The notes beneath the pieces are model-generated. The model did not search any database. It was not told where the DNA came from and was given only the letters and a program-made list of their open reading frames with translations. A DNA stretch of 64,000 bases from Bacteroidota bacterium (GTDB lineage: Bacteria > Bacteroidota > Bacteroidia > Chitinophagales > BACL12), in the NCBI GenBank assembly GCA_016706255.1, contig JADJJZ010000029.1:868001-932000 (forward strand), written 5' to 3'. Each line of letters begins with the position of its first letter. The stretch's first letter is position 1. Shown here one piece after another: positions 43,310 through 53,024 of this stretch. The position numbers were made by a program, and so were the translations under genes.

Positions 43310-46294
43310 TTACTTTATTATTTCAAAGTTTTCCTGCACTGTGGTTAAACTTTCTGCTGTAAATTTAATGATGTATTTTCCGGGTAAGAGATAATACATT
43401 TTATTGTCGGCAGCTTTAATATTCGCAACTTCACGATAACCATCTACCGGTAAGCCGTTTAAATATTCTTCATAAGCTGCTTTATATTTCGGATCAAAGG
43501 TTAAGGCATATGATAAATAATTTAATCCGGCTTCACTGTTATCCGTAAACTCATTAATAACAGTTCCGTCTATTGTTGCAATCGTAATTGTTGTGGTACC
43601 TGCATTTTTTACATAATACGGAAACTGAAAAACCGGCTCATAAGGTTTATCGAATACATTAAATTGTTTGCCGGCATTTTCATCATACATAAATTGTTCA
43701 GGTTTAAATACATGAATTTCTTTATTGCTGATAAAATCCAATGCCTGAACTTCATCTAATTTTACTTTGTATAAACTTCTGCCATGTGTGGCAATTACCA
43801 TTTCATTATCGCGTTCCTGAATAGCAATATCATGTACTGCTACACGAGGTAAATTTCCTGAAAACGTCATAAAATTTTTACCCCCATTAATTGAAACATA
43901 TAATCCGTTATCTGTTCCAACATAAATTACATTCGGATTTTTAGGATCTTCTTTCACAACATTAATTGGTTCAGATGGAAGGTCCTTTCCTATTTCAGCC
44001 CATGTTGCACCGTAATCGGTACTCACATATAAATATGGTAAAAAATTATCATAACGATACCCGTTTAATGATACATAAACAGTTCCTTCATTGTGGTAAC
44101 TGGCGGTAACTCTGCTCACCCACAAACCATCAGGCACTGCATTAAATACCGGTGGCGGTGTTTTACTTTTTACAGGTGGTAATTCTTTTTTAATAAATAC
44201 ATTTATTTTGGTCCATGAGTATCCACCATCTTTACTTACCCAAACGTTACCATCATCTGTACCGCAATATAATAATCCAAAACGTTTTGGTGATTCCGCA
44301 ATTGTAGTTATTGTACCGTATGGTACATCACCTGTTTTTTTACCATTGGTTAAATCGCCACTTAACGTTTCCATATTTTCACCATTCATCATTGAACGAT
44401 GAAATTTATTACTTCCGTAATATAAAATATCCTGATTGTGGCGACTTAATAATATTGGTGTTTGCCAATTATAACGCAACGGTAATTCACCAAATTTATG
44501 TGTCGGGCGAATACCAAGTTCTTCTTGCCCGGTATTTTTATTTACTCTTGCATAATAACCAAACTGATATCCGGTATACACGGTTGTATTATCACGCTTA
44601 TCTACCTGCACCTGCATTCCATCACCACCATAAATAGCCTGGTAAGGATATTTACCGCTTGCTAACCAATAATTACTGCTCTCATAATCGGAAGGCCCGA
44701 ACCATACACCATTATCCTGTAAACCACCGTATACATTATATGGTGTTGCATTATCAACGGTAACTGAATAAAACTGACCAACAGCAGGGTTATTAGCTAA
44801 AAACCAGTTCGTACCATTATCGTAAGTGATATTTACGCCGCCATCATTTCCAACAATAAGATGTTTATCGTTTGCAGGATCAAAATATGCTGCATGATGG
44901 TCAGGATGTACATTTGCACCATCAATATTTTTAAACGTTTTACCGCCATCTTCACTCAACAAAGCATTAAATGCTGATACGAGTATTTTATTATCGTTTT
45001 TGGGACTTACTTTAATTGTTGCGAAATAATATCCATAAGTAAAAAAGGCGCCGTCCAGGTAACCTTCATGTGTTTTATACCAACTTGTTCCACCATCATC
45101 ACTGCGGTAAACTTCACAACCTTTTATTGGCAAATTAAATATATAACCACCATCATTTAAATAATCGGTTAATACAGTTGGCGCATATTCAAACGAAGCT
45201 ACTTTAGCTTTAATAGAAGCGGAAGTATATTCTTCAGGGAATTTATTATCTTTTAAAAATTGAGTAAGTCTGGCATCATCTAAAGTGGCAAATTTTGCAA
45301 CTGTAATAATTTTCAAACTATCGAGATTAAAATCAGAAGTATCCAGTTCACGTTCACGCAAAGCAGGGTCCTGTTCTTTCGGATTTTGATTATCTACAAC
45401 AGCATATACAATATTATTGTGTGCAGGTGCAACTGTAATACCAATTCTACCTAAATTACCTGAAGGGAATCCTGAATTTCCGGTAGATAATAATTGCCAG
45501 GTTTCTCCGGCATCTACCGATTTATAAATATCAGATGTACTACCGCCTTCTACAAAATTCCATGCACGGCGTTCGCGATGCCATGTTGTTGCATATAAAA
45601 AATCAGGCACATTCGGATCCATAATTAAATCTGCAGCGCCGGTATTATCATCAATAAATAATGTTTGTTTCCATGTTTTTCCGCCATCAATGGTTTTATA
45701 AATACCACGTTCTGCATTTGGTGAATATAAATGACCGAGCACCGCAACAAAAACGTTTTCCGGATTTCTTGGATTTATAACAATTCGTCCGATATGTTGT
45801 GATTCAGGTAAACCACAATATATCCATGTTTTACCACCGTCTTCCGATTTATATACGCCAATGCCGGCATAACTCGAACGGGAACTGTTTACCTCACCTG
45901 TTCCAACCCAAATAATATTATTCGTCCAGTCAACTGCAATGTCACCAATCGTAATTACATCTTCATTATCAAAAATGGGTCTAAACGACTGTCCGTTGTT
46001 ATCTGTATACCAAAGTCCGCCACTGGCATATGCTACATAAAATTTTGTTGCATCCTTGGGATTCACTTCTAAGTCTGTCACACGACCGCTCATAATGGTA
46101 GGTCCTATATTGGTGAAACTCAGGTTTTTAACCAAAGAAGCCGATTCTAAAGCTTTGCGTTTTTGTATGCCCTGAACGCGTTCATTTATAGGTTCGGGTT
46201 TGGCCAATGCCGTATCCACAGGAACCGTTTCCGTCTGGCTAAAGGCTGTAAACGCCCATAAAACGGCACTTAATAACAAGAAATTCTTTTTCAT
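43310..46294 (-). CDS. VPS10/BNR-repeat secreted protein
   Basis: 994 residues, signal peptide MKKNFLLLSAVLWAFTAFSQ. At least seven BNR/Asp-box motifs: YKSEDGGKTWIYC, YKTIDGGKTWKQT, YKSVDAGETWQLL, YRSDDGGTSWYKT, LSEDGGKTFKN, VSKDGGYSWTKIN, VSTDYGATWAEIG, building one or two beta-propellers as in sortilin/VPS10-type proteins, which Bacteroidota often annotate as glycosyl hydrolase. The C-terminal 130 residues (FPYYVKNAGTTTITIATIDGTVIN) look like a FlgD-type Ig-like fold. No catalytic Asp/Glu pattern identified, so enzymatic activity is not claimed. No T9SS tail ends the protein (ENFEIIK). Probably periplasmic or surface. Monocistronic. Confidence 0.88.
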   Translation of the reverse strand: MKKNFLLLSAVLWAFTAFSQTETVPVDTALAKPEPINERVQGIQKRKALESASLVKNLSFTNIGPTIMSGRVTDLEVNPKDATKFYVAYASGGLWYTDNNGQSFRPIFDNEDVITIGDIAVDWTNNIIWVGTGEVNSSRSSYAGIGVYKSEDGGKTWIYCGLPESQHIGRIVINPRNPENVFVAVLGHLYSPNAERGIYKTIDGGKTWKQTLFIDDNTGAADLIMDPNVPDFLYATTWHRERRAWNFVEGGSTSDIYKSVDAGETWQLLSTGNSGFPSGNLGRIGITVAPAHNNIVYAVVDNQNPKEQDPALRERELDTSDFNLDSLKIITVAKFATLDDARLTQFLKDNKFPEEYTSASIKAKVASFEYAPTVLTDYLNDGGYIFNLPIKGCEVYRSDDGGTSWYKTHEGYLDGAFFTYGYYFATIKVSPKNDNKILVSAFNALLSEDGGKTFKNIDGANVHPDHHAAYFDPANDKHLIVGNDGGVNITYDNGTNWFLANNPAVGQFYSVTVDNATPYNVYGGLQDNGVWFGPSDYESSNYWLASGKYPYQAIYGGDGMQVQVDKRDNTTVYTGYQFGYYARVNKNTGQEELGIRPTHKFGELPLRYNWQTPILLSRHNQDILYYGSNKFHRSMMNGENMETLSGDLTNGKKTGDVPYGTITTIAESPKRFGLLYCGTDDGNVWVSKDGGYSWTKINVFIKKELPPVKSKTPPPVFNAVPDGLWVSRVTASYHNEGTVYVSLNGYRYDNFLPYLYVSTDYGATWAEIGKDLPSEPINVVKEDPKNPNVIYVGTDNGLYVSINGGKNFMTFSGNLPRVAVHDIAIQERDNEMVIATHGRSLYKVKLDEVQALDFISNKEIHVFKPEQFMYDENAGKQFNVFDKPYEPVFQFPYYVKNAGTTTITIATIDGTVINEFTDNSEAGLNYLSYALTFDPKYKAAYEEYLNGLPVDGYREVANIKAADNKMYYLLPGKYIIKFTAESLTTVQENFEIIK

Positions 46295-46491
46295 ATGATC
46301 TGGTTTGCACTAAATAAAACATAAAAATAGGGATGAACGGACTGAAATGAAATGCGAAGTCACAAAATTTTAATGAATAATACAAAATTTACGTGAATTT
46401 AACATGTCACAAATTGCGGTTTTTTTTGCAATTTATTTGGATGATAAAAATAAATCTCCGTAACTTAAACCACGCTTTAACCCCGAATACT

Positions 46492-49400
46492 ATGCATAAA
46501 ATATCTTTCATACTAACTGTAATCACCTTAAGCAGTTGTCATTTTTTTAAAGTGGAAGACCAGGATATGCGCAGCAGTGTGGTGCTGGATGAAAACAGAA
46601 TTGTTCAAACTGATGGCAATTCGGGGAAGTTATTTGATGTATTAACAGCAAAATCGACGGGGTTGGAATTTATGAATACCATACCTGATAATTACGAAGA
46701 TAATTACTGGCGTTATGTTTTTGTTTACAATGGTGGCAGTGTAAATATTGCCGATTTTAACAATGATGGATTGCCCGATATTTTTTTTACCGGCGTTCAT
46801 GTGCCGCATCGTTTATTTTTAAATAAAGGAAATTTAAAATTTGAAGATGTTACAGAAAAAAGCGGCATTACCAAAGCGGAATTTGAATGGACTTCCGGTT
46901 CTACCGTTGCTGACGTGAATGGTGACGGTTTTATTGATATTTATATTTGTAATACCAGAAGAGAAGACCCGGAACAACGCAGAAATAAACTATATATTAA
47001 TAATGGAAATCTCACCTTTACGGAAGCCGGAAAACAATATGGTTTAGATGATGCCACTACCTGCTCCACAGCAAACTTTTTTGATTATGACAATGATGGC
47101 GATCTGGATATGTATCTGGTTACCCATCCCATGGATTTTATTAATAAGTTTAAAACAATTTATTTCCAGAAAATTGAAACGCATCAAAATCTCAGCAATA
47201 AATTATTTAGGAATAATGGTGATAATACGTTTACAGATGTACATATTGAAGCAGGAATAAACAATCATGGATTTGGTTTGGGATGTTCGGTTGGTGATAT
47301 TAATAATGATGGGTTTCAGGATATTTATGTAGCGAACGATTTCGGGATGTACGATTTTTTATATCTCAACAACGGTGATGGCACATTTAAAGATGTTTCA
47401 CTTACAGCAATTAAACGTCATGATGTAAGTTCTATGGGTGTAGATATTGCTGATATGAATAACGACGGCTATCTCGATATATATAATGCAGATATTGAAA
47501 TGGAAGAAAATTATACCTATAAAACATTTCAGGTATCAAGTCAAATTGAGGTTGTTCGTGCGCTGGTAAATGCCGGTTATGGTTATCAGAAACACGGTAA
47601 TTCACTGAAATTAAATAATGGTAATGGTACTTTCTCCGAACTGGCACGCACGGCAGGTGTAGGTGTTACCGATTGGGCATGGAGTCCATTCTTTACCGAT
47701 TTTGATAACGACGGATTAAAAGATTTATTTGTTTCGACAGGTTATTTGCAGGATTTTGCGATTGACGAAACTGAAACATATAGCAAATTAAGAAGAGCAT
47801 GCAGAATAGACGATAGCACAGTTTATTATGAATTAATTAATGCTCTTCCACGAAATGTGCTCAATCATCCGAATTTTATTTATAAAAATAATGGTGATTT
47901 AACCTTTACCGACGAAAGGGATAATTGGGGTATTTACGTACCTTCAGTATCTTACGGTGCAGCATCTGCCGATTTTGATTTGGATGGCGATATGGATGTG
48001 GTTTGCTCCAATGCAAATGACAATCCATTTTTATATCGCAACAACAGTGAAAAAGTATCAAATAACAATTACCTCCGCATTAATTTAATTGGGTATGCGA
48101 AAAATTTAAATGGTATTGGTGCCAAGGTGAAAATATATTGTGGTGACAGCATGCAATATGTACAGCAAACAAATACCCGCGGTTATATTTCAACCGGCGA
48201 ACATATTATACATTTTGGTATTGGTAAAAATGCGCAGGTAGACAGAATTGAAGTGGAATGGCCGGATAGGAAACAACATGTGTTACAAAATATTACAGCA
48301 AATCAGGTAATTACTATTGATCACAAAAATGCTTTACCTAATCAAATACCTGTTGGTAAACCATTACCAGTATTATTTACCGATATTACAAATTCCTCCG
48401 GTTTAAATTACACCCATATTGAAAACGATTACGATGATTTTTTGAGAGAATTTTTATTGCCGCATAAAATGAGTATTTCAGGCCCCTGTATTGCAGTTGG
48501 AGATATAGATGGCAATAAACTGGATGATGTTTTTTATGGCGGTAGTGTTGGAAATCCGGGTAAACTATTTTTACAGGATAAGCCACAACATTTTGTTTTA
48601 TCCGGAAATCAATTGCCCATCCAAAAACAAATTCAGGATGATGGCGGGGCATTATTTTTTGATGCAGACAATGATGGTGACAATGATTTGTATTTAAGTT
48701 CAGGTGGTAATGAATCTCAGGCAAACAGTTCCGCTTATCAGGATAAATTATTTATAAATAATGGCAGTGGTATATTTGCAGAAACGCAAAATCGTTTACC
48801 TAAAATAAACATCCCTAAATCATGTATTCAGGCCTGCGATTATGATCAGGATGGTGATTTAGATTTATTTGTTGGCGGAAGGCAATTTCCCGGCGCGTAT
48901 TTACATCCGGTTTCAAGTTTTATTTTACAAAATAACAAAGGCATTTTTACTGATGTATCCAACTCGATTGCTCCTGATTTAAAAGATATCGGAATGGTAA
49001 CTGCTGCCTTATGGACCGATTTTGATAATGATCATTTAATGGATTTAATTATTTGTGGGGACTGGATGCCGGTGACCATTTTAAAAAATACCGGTACTAA
49101 TTTCGAAAATATTAAAAATGAACAATCGCTTAAACAAACAGATGGCTGGTGGCAAAGTATAAATGGTGGCGATTTTGATAATGATGGTGATACCGATTAT
49201 CTGCTTGGCAATTTCGGAACTAACCGAAGATATATCAATACTCAATCAGAAAAAAACGGCCAAAACTTACCAATGGAAGCCTTTTTATACGATTTTGATC
49301 AAAGTGGAAATCAGGATTTAGTGTTGGCTTATTATCAGCACGATAATTTATATCCTGTGCAATTGCGGGAAAGGTTGTTGGAACAAATTCCGGGATACCG

Positions 49401-50076
49401 AAAAAAAATGCCTTCGTGGGACTGGTATGGAAAAGCAACAATTACTGATATTTTTGGTGAGGCATTGGAGCAGGCAATTCACAAATACGCCTACGAATTC
49501 AGAAGTTGTATTTTACAGAATAATGGCAAAGGAAAATTTGAATTATTACCATTGCCAACAGAAGCGCAAATGTCGGTTTTAATGGGAAGTGTTATTGCTG
49601 ACTTTAATAGCGATGGTAATCTTGATATTTTATGTCATGGCAATTATTATCAAACTGATATTATCATGATGCGACATGATGCAGGAACCGGTTTATTGCT
49701 AACCGGAAATGGAGATAACACATTTAAGGCAGTTAGAAGTATCAATAGCGGGTATTGGAGCGATGGTGATGCCAGAAGTATGGCACTGATTAATTGTGGT
49801 TCAGTGCCTTCGATTATTGCAGGTGGTATTAACAGCGGTAAATCGCATGTGTACACATGGAATAATGCAAAATGTATTGTGCCTGGAAATGATGTTGTGT
49901 ATTACGAGGTAAATTATAAAAATGGAAAACAGTACAAAAAAGAATCGTATACCGGAAGTGGTTATTACTCGGAATCATCCCGCGTTGTAATCATCACTCC
50001 TGATATACGATCCATTACTTTTTACACCAATAAAGGTGAAAAGCAGGAAATACTTAATTCGCTCTTTCCACTATAA
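46492..50076 (+). CDS. Lipoprotein with FG-GAP/VCBS repeats and ASPIC/UnbV domain (CRTAC1-like)
   Basis: 1194 residues from the ATG at 46492, which gives a short lipoprotein signal (ILTVITLSSC). The in-frame ATG at 46393 lacks this. About fourteen calcium-binding FG-GAP/VCBS motifs are visible: ADFNNDGLPDIFF, ADVNGDGFIDIYI, YDNDGDLDMYLV, GDINNDGFQDIYV, ADMNNDGYLDIYN, TDFDNDGLKDLFV, FDLDGDMDVVCS in the first half; FDADNDGDNDLYLS, CDYDQDGDLDLFVGG, GDFDNDGDTDYLLG, ADFNSDGNLDILC in the second. Between the halves is the ASPIC/UnbV domain (GIGAKVKIYCGD, NTRGYISTGEHIIHFGIGK, DRIEVEWPD). Two integrin-alpha-like propellers on the outer membrane are expected; ligand unknown. The last 23 bp overlap the 3' end of the convergent rfbD-cysQ gene. 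Confidence 0.9.
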   Translation: MHKISFILTVITLSSCHFFKVEDQDMRSSVVLDENRIVQTDGNSGKLFDVLTAKSTGLEFMNTIPDNYEDNYWRYVFVYNGGSVNIADFNNDGLPDIFFTGVHVPHRLFLNKGNLKFEDVTEKSGITKAEFEWTSGSTVADVNGDGFIDIYICNTRREDPEQRRNKLYINNGNLTFTEAGKQYGLDDATTCSTANFFDYDNDGDLDMYLVTHPMDFINKFKTIYFQKIETHQNLSNKLFRNNGDNTFTDVHIEAGINNHGFGLGCSVGDINNDGFQDIYVANDFGMYDFLYLNNGDGTFKDVSLTAIKRHDVSSMGVDIADMNNDGYLDIYNADIEMEENYTYKTFQVSSQIEVVRALVNAGYGYQKHGNSLKLNNGNGTFSELARTAGVGVTDWAWSPFFTDFDNDGLKDLFVSTGYLQDFAIDETETYSKLRRACRIDDSTVYYELINALPRNVLNHPNFIYKNNGDLTFTDERDNWGIYVPSVSYGAASADFDLDGDMDVVCSNANDNPFLYRNNSEKVSNNNYLRINLIGYAKNLNGIGAKVKIYCGDSMQYVQQTNTRGYISTGEHIIHFGIGKNAQVDRIEVEWPDRKQHVLQNITANQVITIDHKNALPNQIPVGKPLPVLFTDITNSSGLNYTHIENDYDDFLREFLLPHKMSISGPCIAVGDIDGNKLDDVFYGGSVGNPGKLFLQDKPQHFVLSGNQLPIQKQIQDDGGALFFDADNDGDNDLYLSSGGNESQANSSAYQDKLFINNGSGIFAETQNRLPKINIPKSCIQACDYDQDGDLDLFVGGRQFPGAYLHPVSSFILQNNKGIFTDVSNSIAPDLKDIGMVTAALWTDFDNDHLMDLIICGDWMPVTILKNTGTNFENIKNEQSLKQTDGWWQSINGGDFDNDGDTDYLLGNFGTNRRYINTQSEKNGQNLPMEAFLYDFDQSGNQDLVLAYYQHDNLYPVQLRERLLEQIPGYRKKMPSWDWYGKATITDIFGEALEQAIHKYAYEFRSCILQNNGKGKFELLPLPTEAQMSVLMGSVIADFNSDGNLDILCHGNYYQTDIIMMRHDAGTGLLLTGNGDNTFKAVRSINSGYWSDGDARSMALINCGSVPSIIAGGINSGKSHVYTWNNAKCIVPGNDVVYYEVNYKNGKQYKKESYTGSGYYSESSRVVIITPDIRSITFYTNKGEKQEILNSLFPL

Positions 50077-51697
50077 AAAACGGATTCAGCAAACTTTCCT
50101 TATTGTATTTAAGGTCGCCATCCTGACCATAAACTTTAACTCTTGCACCTGCTTCTAAAACCAAAGCATGTCCGGCAGCAGTATCCCATTCCATGGTTGG
50201 GCCTAAACGCGGGTAAACATCAGCTTTTCCTTCTGCAACCAAACAAAACTTAAGTGAACTACCTGCAGGGACAAAATTAACTGTGGCATATTTACCTTCC
50301 ATATCTTTTAAATATGCATCAAATTCCGGTGATGGATGTGAACGTGAACCAATAAGCGCAATTTCATCTTGCTTTGCTTCATTCACATATAATTTTGTTT
50401 CTACGCCATGTTCATCAATTTTATAGGCACCTTTATTTTCAACTGCATAATACATTTGATTTTTTGCCGGAATGCCAACAACACCTAATACCGGTTTGCC
50501 ATTGCGAATTAAAGCGATGTTAACTGTAAATTCTCCGTTTTTTTTGATGAATTCTTTAGTGCCATCCAGCGGATCCACTAACCAGAAATAATTCCAGTCT
50601 TTGCGGTCTGCATATTCTATCATTTTATTTTCTTCACTGATAATCGGAATTTCAGGGTAGGTATTTTTTAAAGCAGCAACAATTACTGCATTACCTGCTT
50701 TATCTGCTTTTGTTAATGGTGAATTATCACTTTTATCTGTTACTGCAAAATCATCAGTATCATAAATTTTCATAATTTCTTTTCCTGCCTCTTCAGCAAT
50801 GGCAATAATTTTTTTAACGTCAATCTGTTCTAACATTTCCTGTTGTTTTAATAGTTGAATGCATTGTGATAATGCAGTTTCCCAATGTGGGATTGAAATA
50901 TTTAATGTTTGTATGGTTTTATTACAATTTAAAACTGAGTATTTTGGTCGCTGCGCGGGCGTAGGATACTGGCTGGTAGCGATAGGATTAACCTTACAAG
51001 GCAAACCATATAATTCCATTATTTTAGTAGCAAAACCGCACCAAGAAGTTACACCTGCGTTCGAAAAATGATAAATACCATATTCAACCTGCTCCAGTCT
51101 GCCAATAAATTCAAAAATTACCATAGCCAGATCAGCTGCATAAGTAGGACAACCCACCTGATCATCTACAACACCCAACTCCGGTTTTTCTTTGCCGAGG
51201 CGAATCATGGTTTTAACAAAATTGTTTCCAAAAAAACTATATACCCAACTGGTTCTGATTAAAATAGTTTTTTTGTTCAGCGACAAAGCCCTGTATTCAC
51301 CTTCTGCTTTTGTTTGTCCGTAAACAGATATCGGTGCCACCGGAGCATCAATTTCAATTGGTGCTGTTGCACTGCCATCAAAAACAAAATCGGTGGAGAT
51401 ATGGAATAATACCGCATCATTTTTCTGACAAGCATTAGCGAGATATTCCACACCGGTTACATTTATTTTCTGTGCCATGGTGGCGTCGCTTTCTGCCTTG
51501 TCAACAGCTGTATAAGCAGCACAATTAATGCAGATATCAAATTTATATTTTGCAAAAAACTGTTGAACCGCATTATTATCAGTAATATCCAATTCATCAA
51601 CATCTACAAAAACATATTCCGGTCCCGGAAATTGTTTACTTAAAACCCTGATTTCATTTCCTAACTGCCCTTTCGATCCTGTAACAAGTATTCTCAT
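50054..51697 (-). CDS. rfbD-cysQ: Fused dTDP-4-dehydrorhamnose reductase (RfbD) and 3'(2'),5'-bisphosphate nucleotidase (CysQ)
   Basis: 547 residues in one frame. Residues 1-285 are RfbD: ILVTGSKGQLGNE nucleotide-binding loop, FHISTDFVFDG, and catalytic VYGQTKAEGE (Y-x3-K), ending KYSVLNCNKTIQTLNISIPHW. Residues about 290-547 are CysQ, an inositol-monophosphatase-fold enzyme: SPLTKADKAGN, IISEENK, metal-binding DPLDGTKEF at 375-383, and MEWDTAAGHALVLEAGA. RfbD reduces dTDP-4-keto-rhamnose to dTDP-rhamnose; CysQ dephosphorylates PAP from sulphate metabolism. Only about five residues link the halves. An internal ATG at 50836 (Met288) could let CysQ be translated separately. Last gene of the polysaccharide operon, 4 bp after rfbC, and its 3' end overlaps the gene ending at 50076. 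Confidence 0.9.
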   Translation of the reverse strand: MRILVTGSKGQLGNEIRVLSKQFPGPEYVFVDVDELDITDNNAVQQFFAKYKFDICINCAAYTAVDKAESDATMAQKINVTGVEYLANACQKNDAVLFHISTDFVFDGSATAPIEIDAPVAPISVYGQTKAEGEYRALSLNKKTILIRTSWVYSFFGNNFVKTMIRLGKEKPELGVVDDQVGCPTYAADLAMVIFEFIGRLEQVEYGIYHFSNAGVTSWCGFATKIMELYGLPCKVNPIATSQYPTPAQRPKYSVLNCNKTIQTLNISIPHWETALSQCIQLLKQQEMLEQIDVKKIIAIAEEAGKEIMKIYDTDDFAVTDKSDNSPLTKADKAGNAVIVAALKNTYPEIPIISEENKMIEYADRKDWNYFWLVDPLDGTKEFIKKNGEFTVNIALIRNGKPVLGVVGIPAKNQMYYAVENKGAYKIDEHGVETKLYVNEAKQDEIALIGSRSHPSPEFDAYLKDMEGKYATVNFVPAGSSLKFCLVAEGKADVYPRLGPTMEWDTAAGHALVLEAGARVKVYGQDGDLKYNKESLLNPFFIVERAN

Positions 51698-51701
51698 CGT
51701 A

Positions 51702-52265
51702 TTATTTTTCTAACGCTATAAAATTATTTTTCGCCTCAGCAAAATTTGGCAAATGATTGTCTTTTTCACTCACCAAAATAGCATCTGCCCCCAACATCCA
51801 ATCAATATTTAAAGCAGGATCATCGAAACGAATGCCTGCATCATGTTCTTTGCTGTAATAATTGTCGCATTTATAAAAAAACTCTGCTGTTTCACTTAAT
51901 ACCACAAACCCATGCGCAAAACCTCTCGGAATATATAATTGTTTTTTATTTTCAGCAGATAAAACAACACTGAAATGTTGACCGTAGGTTGGTGAATATT
52001 GGCGAATATCAACAGCCACATCTAACACTTCGCCGCTGATTACACGAACCAGTTTCGCTTGCGCAAAAGGAGCTAGTTGATAATGCAAACCTCTCAAAAC
52101 ACCATAAGTTGATTTACTTTGGTTATCCTGAACAAAGTTGGTATTTATATTTTTTTCTGCGAAGGTATTTGCATTAAATGATTCGAAAAAATACCCACGC
52201 GCATCTTCAAATATTTTAGGTTCAAATACAAATAATCCTGCTATGGGTGTATCAATAAATGGCAT
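51702..52265 (-). CDS. rfbC: dTDP-4-dehydrorhamnose 3,5-epimerase
   Basis: 187 residues, standard length. Cupin-type RmlC: motifs IFEDARGYFFESFN, NFVQDNQSKSTYGVLRGLHYQ with catalytic His in LRGLHYQ, AQAKLVRVISGEVLDVAVDIR, YIPRGFAHGFVVLSE and EFFYKCDNYYSKEHD. It converts dTDP-4-keto-6-deoxyglucose to dTDP-4-keto-rhamnose, between RfbB and RfbD; all three are in this operon. The first gene of the pathway, rfbA (thymidylyltransferase), is not in the window. Confidence 0.96.
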   Translation of the reverse strand: MPFIDTPIAGLFVFEPKIFEDARGYFFESFNANTFAEKNINTNFVQDNQSKSTYGVLRGLHYQLAPFAQAKLVRVISGEVLDVAVDIRQYSPTYGQHFSVVLSAENKKQLYIPRGFAHGFVVLSETAEFFYKCDNYYSKEHDAGIRFDDPALNIDWMLGADAILVSEKDNHLPNFAEAKNNFIALEK

Positions 52266-52284
52266 ATTGTTGTTTAGTTTGGGT

Positions 52285-53022
52285 TTATAACAAATTGTTT
52301 TTAAGTGTATTACCTTTTAATAAATTTTGAATGTAAGCATCATTTAAAGCATCTTTTATCATGGGCAGTTGTGCTTCATTATGCAAATCTGTTCCCAGAT
52401 AATCAATCATATTATTAACTGCCAGTTTACGGGCAATTTTTTTTGGCATTTCGCCATATTGACCTAAAAATGAACGAATATTCACCTGCAACAACACATC
52501 TGCATCTTTTAATTGCTGATAATAATCAAGTTTCCCTTGATCAAACATATAAACGTAACGTTCAACATGGGCTAAAATGGGTTTGTATTTACGTGTGGTT
52601 AGTTCAAAAATAACAGCATCCAGTAAAGTCTCTTTCATACCCATACTCACTTCTATAAGAATATGATTTTCGCCGAAGGTTAATAAATGTTCATCGTTTT
52701 TTATTTTGTTCAAAAAAGATGCGTCGATATAATATTCACCTGCAGCAATAATATTAGTGTTTAACGTTGCATTTAATTGTGCGGTTAGTTGTTCAATTGT
52801 TGCTTCTTTATTTTCATAAACATCAGGCATGATATGCGGTGTGGTGATAAATTTACTAAAGCCTAATGCCTTTAAACCGGCCAACATATTTTTAGTGCTT
52901 TCAGTATCTTTTGCGCCATCGTCGATACCGGGAACAAAATGCGAATGCATATCGGTTTGTAATACCGAAAAATCCAGCAGTTCCGGTTTTGAAAATAATT
53001 TACTGAACAACGACAACCACAT
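52285..53022 (-). CDS. PHP-domain tyrosine-protein phosphatase, CpsB/CapC-like
   Basis: 245 residues. PHP metal-binding motifs: TDMHSHFVPGIDDGAKD at the N-terminus (H-x-H and D-D-G), ITTPHIMPDVYEN, EVSMGM, LAHVERY, and YLGTDLHN near residue 215. This is the CpsB/CapC/YwqE layout, manganese-dependent phosphatases that remove phosphate from tyrosine kinases controlling chain length or export of capsule and O-antigen. It starts 2 bp after rfbB, embedded in the sugar-nucleotide operon, which fits a role in polysaccharide control. No partner tyrosine kinase or Wzz protein is in this window, so it may act on a kinase encoded elsewhere. Confidence 0.88.
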   Translation of the reverse strand: MWLSLFSKLFSKPELLDFSVLQTDMHSHFVPGIDDGAKDTESTKNMLAGLKALGFSKFITTPHIMPDVYENKEATIEQLTAQLNATLNTNIIAAGEYYIDASFLNKIKNDEHLLTFGENHILIEVSMGMKETLLDAVIFELTTRKYKPILAHVERYVYMFDQGKLDYYQQLKDADVLLQVNIRSFLGQYGEMPKKIARKLAVNNMIDYLGTDLHNEAQLPMIKDALNDAYIQNLLKGNTLKNNLL

Positions 53023-53024
53023 GA

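Noticed and set aside
43310..46294. Glycosyl hydrolase assignment
   Set aside because: BNR blades are clear but no catalytic residues of a hydrolase family could be identified, so only VPS10/BNR is stated.
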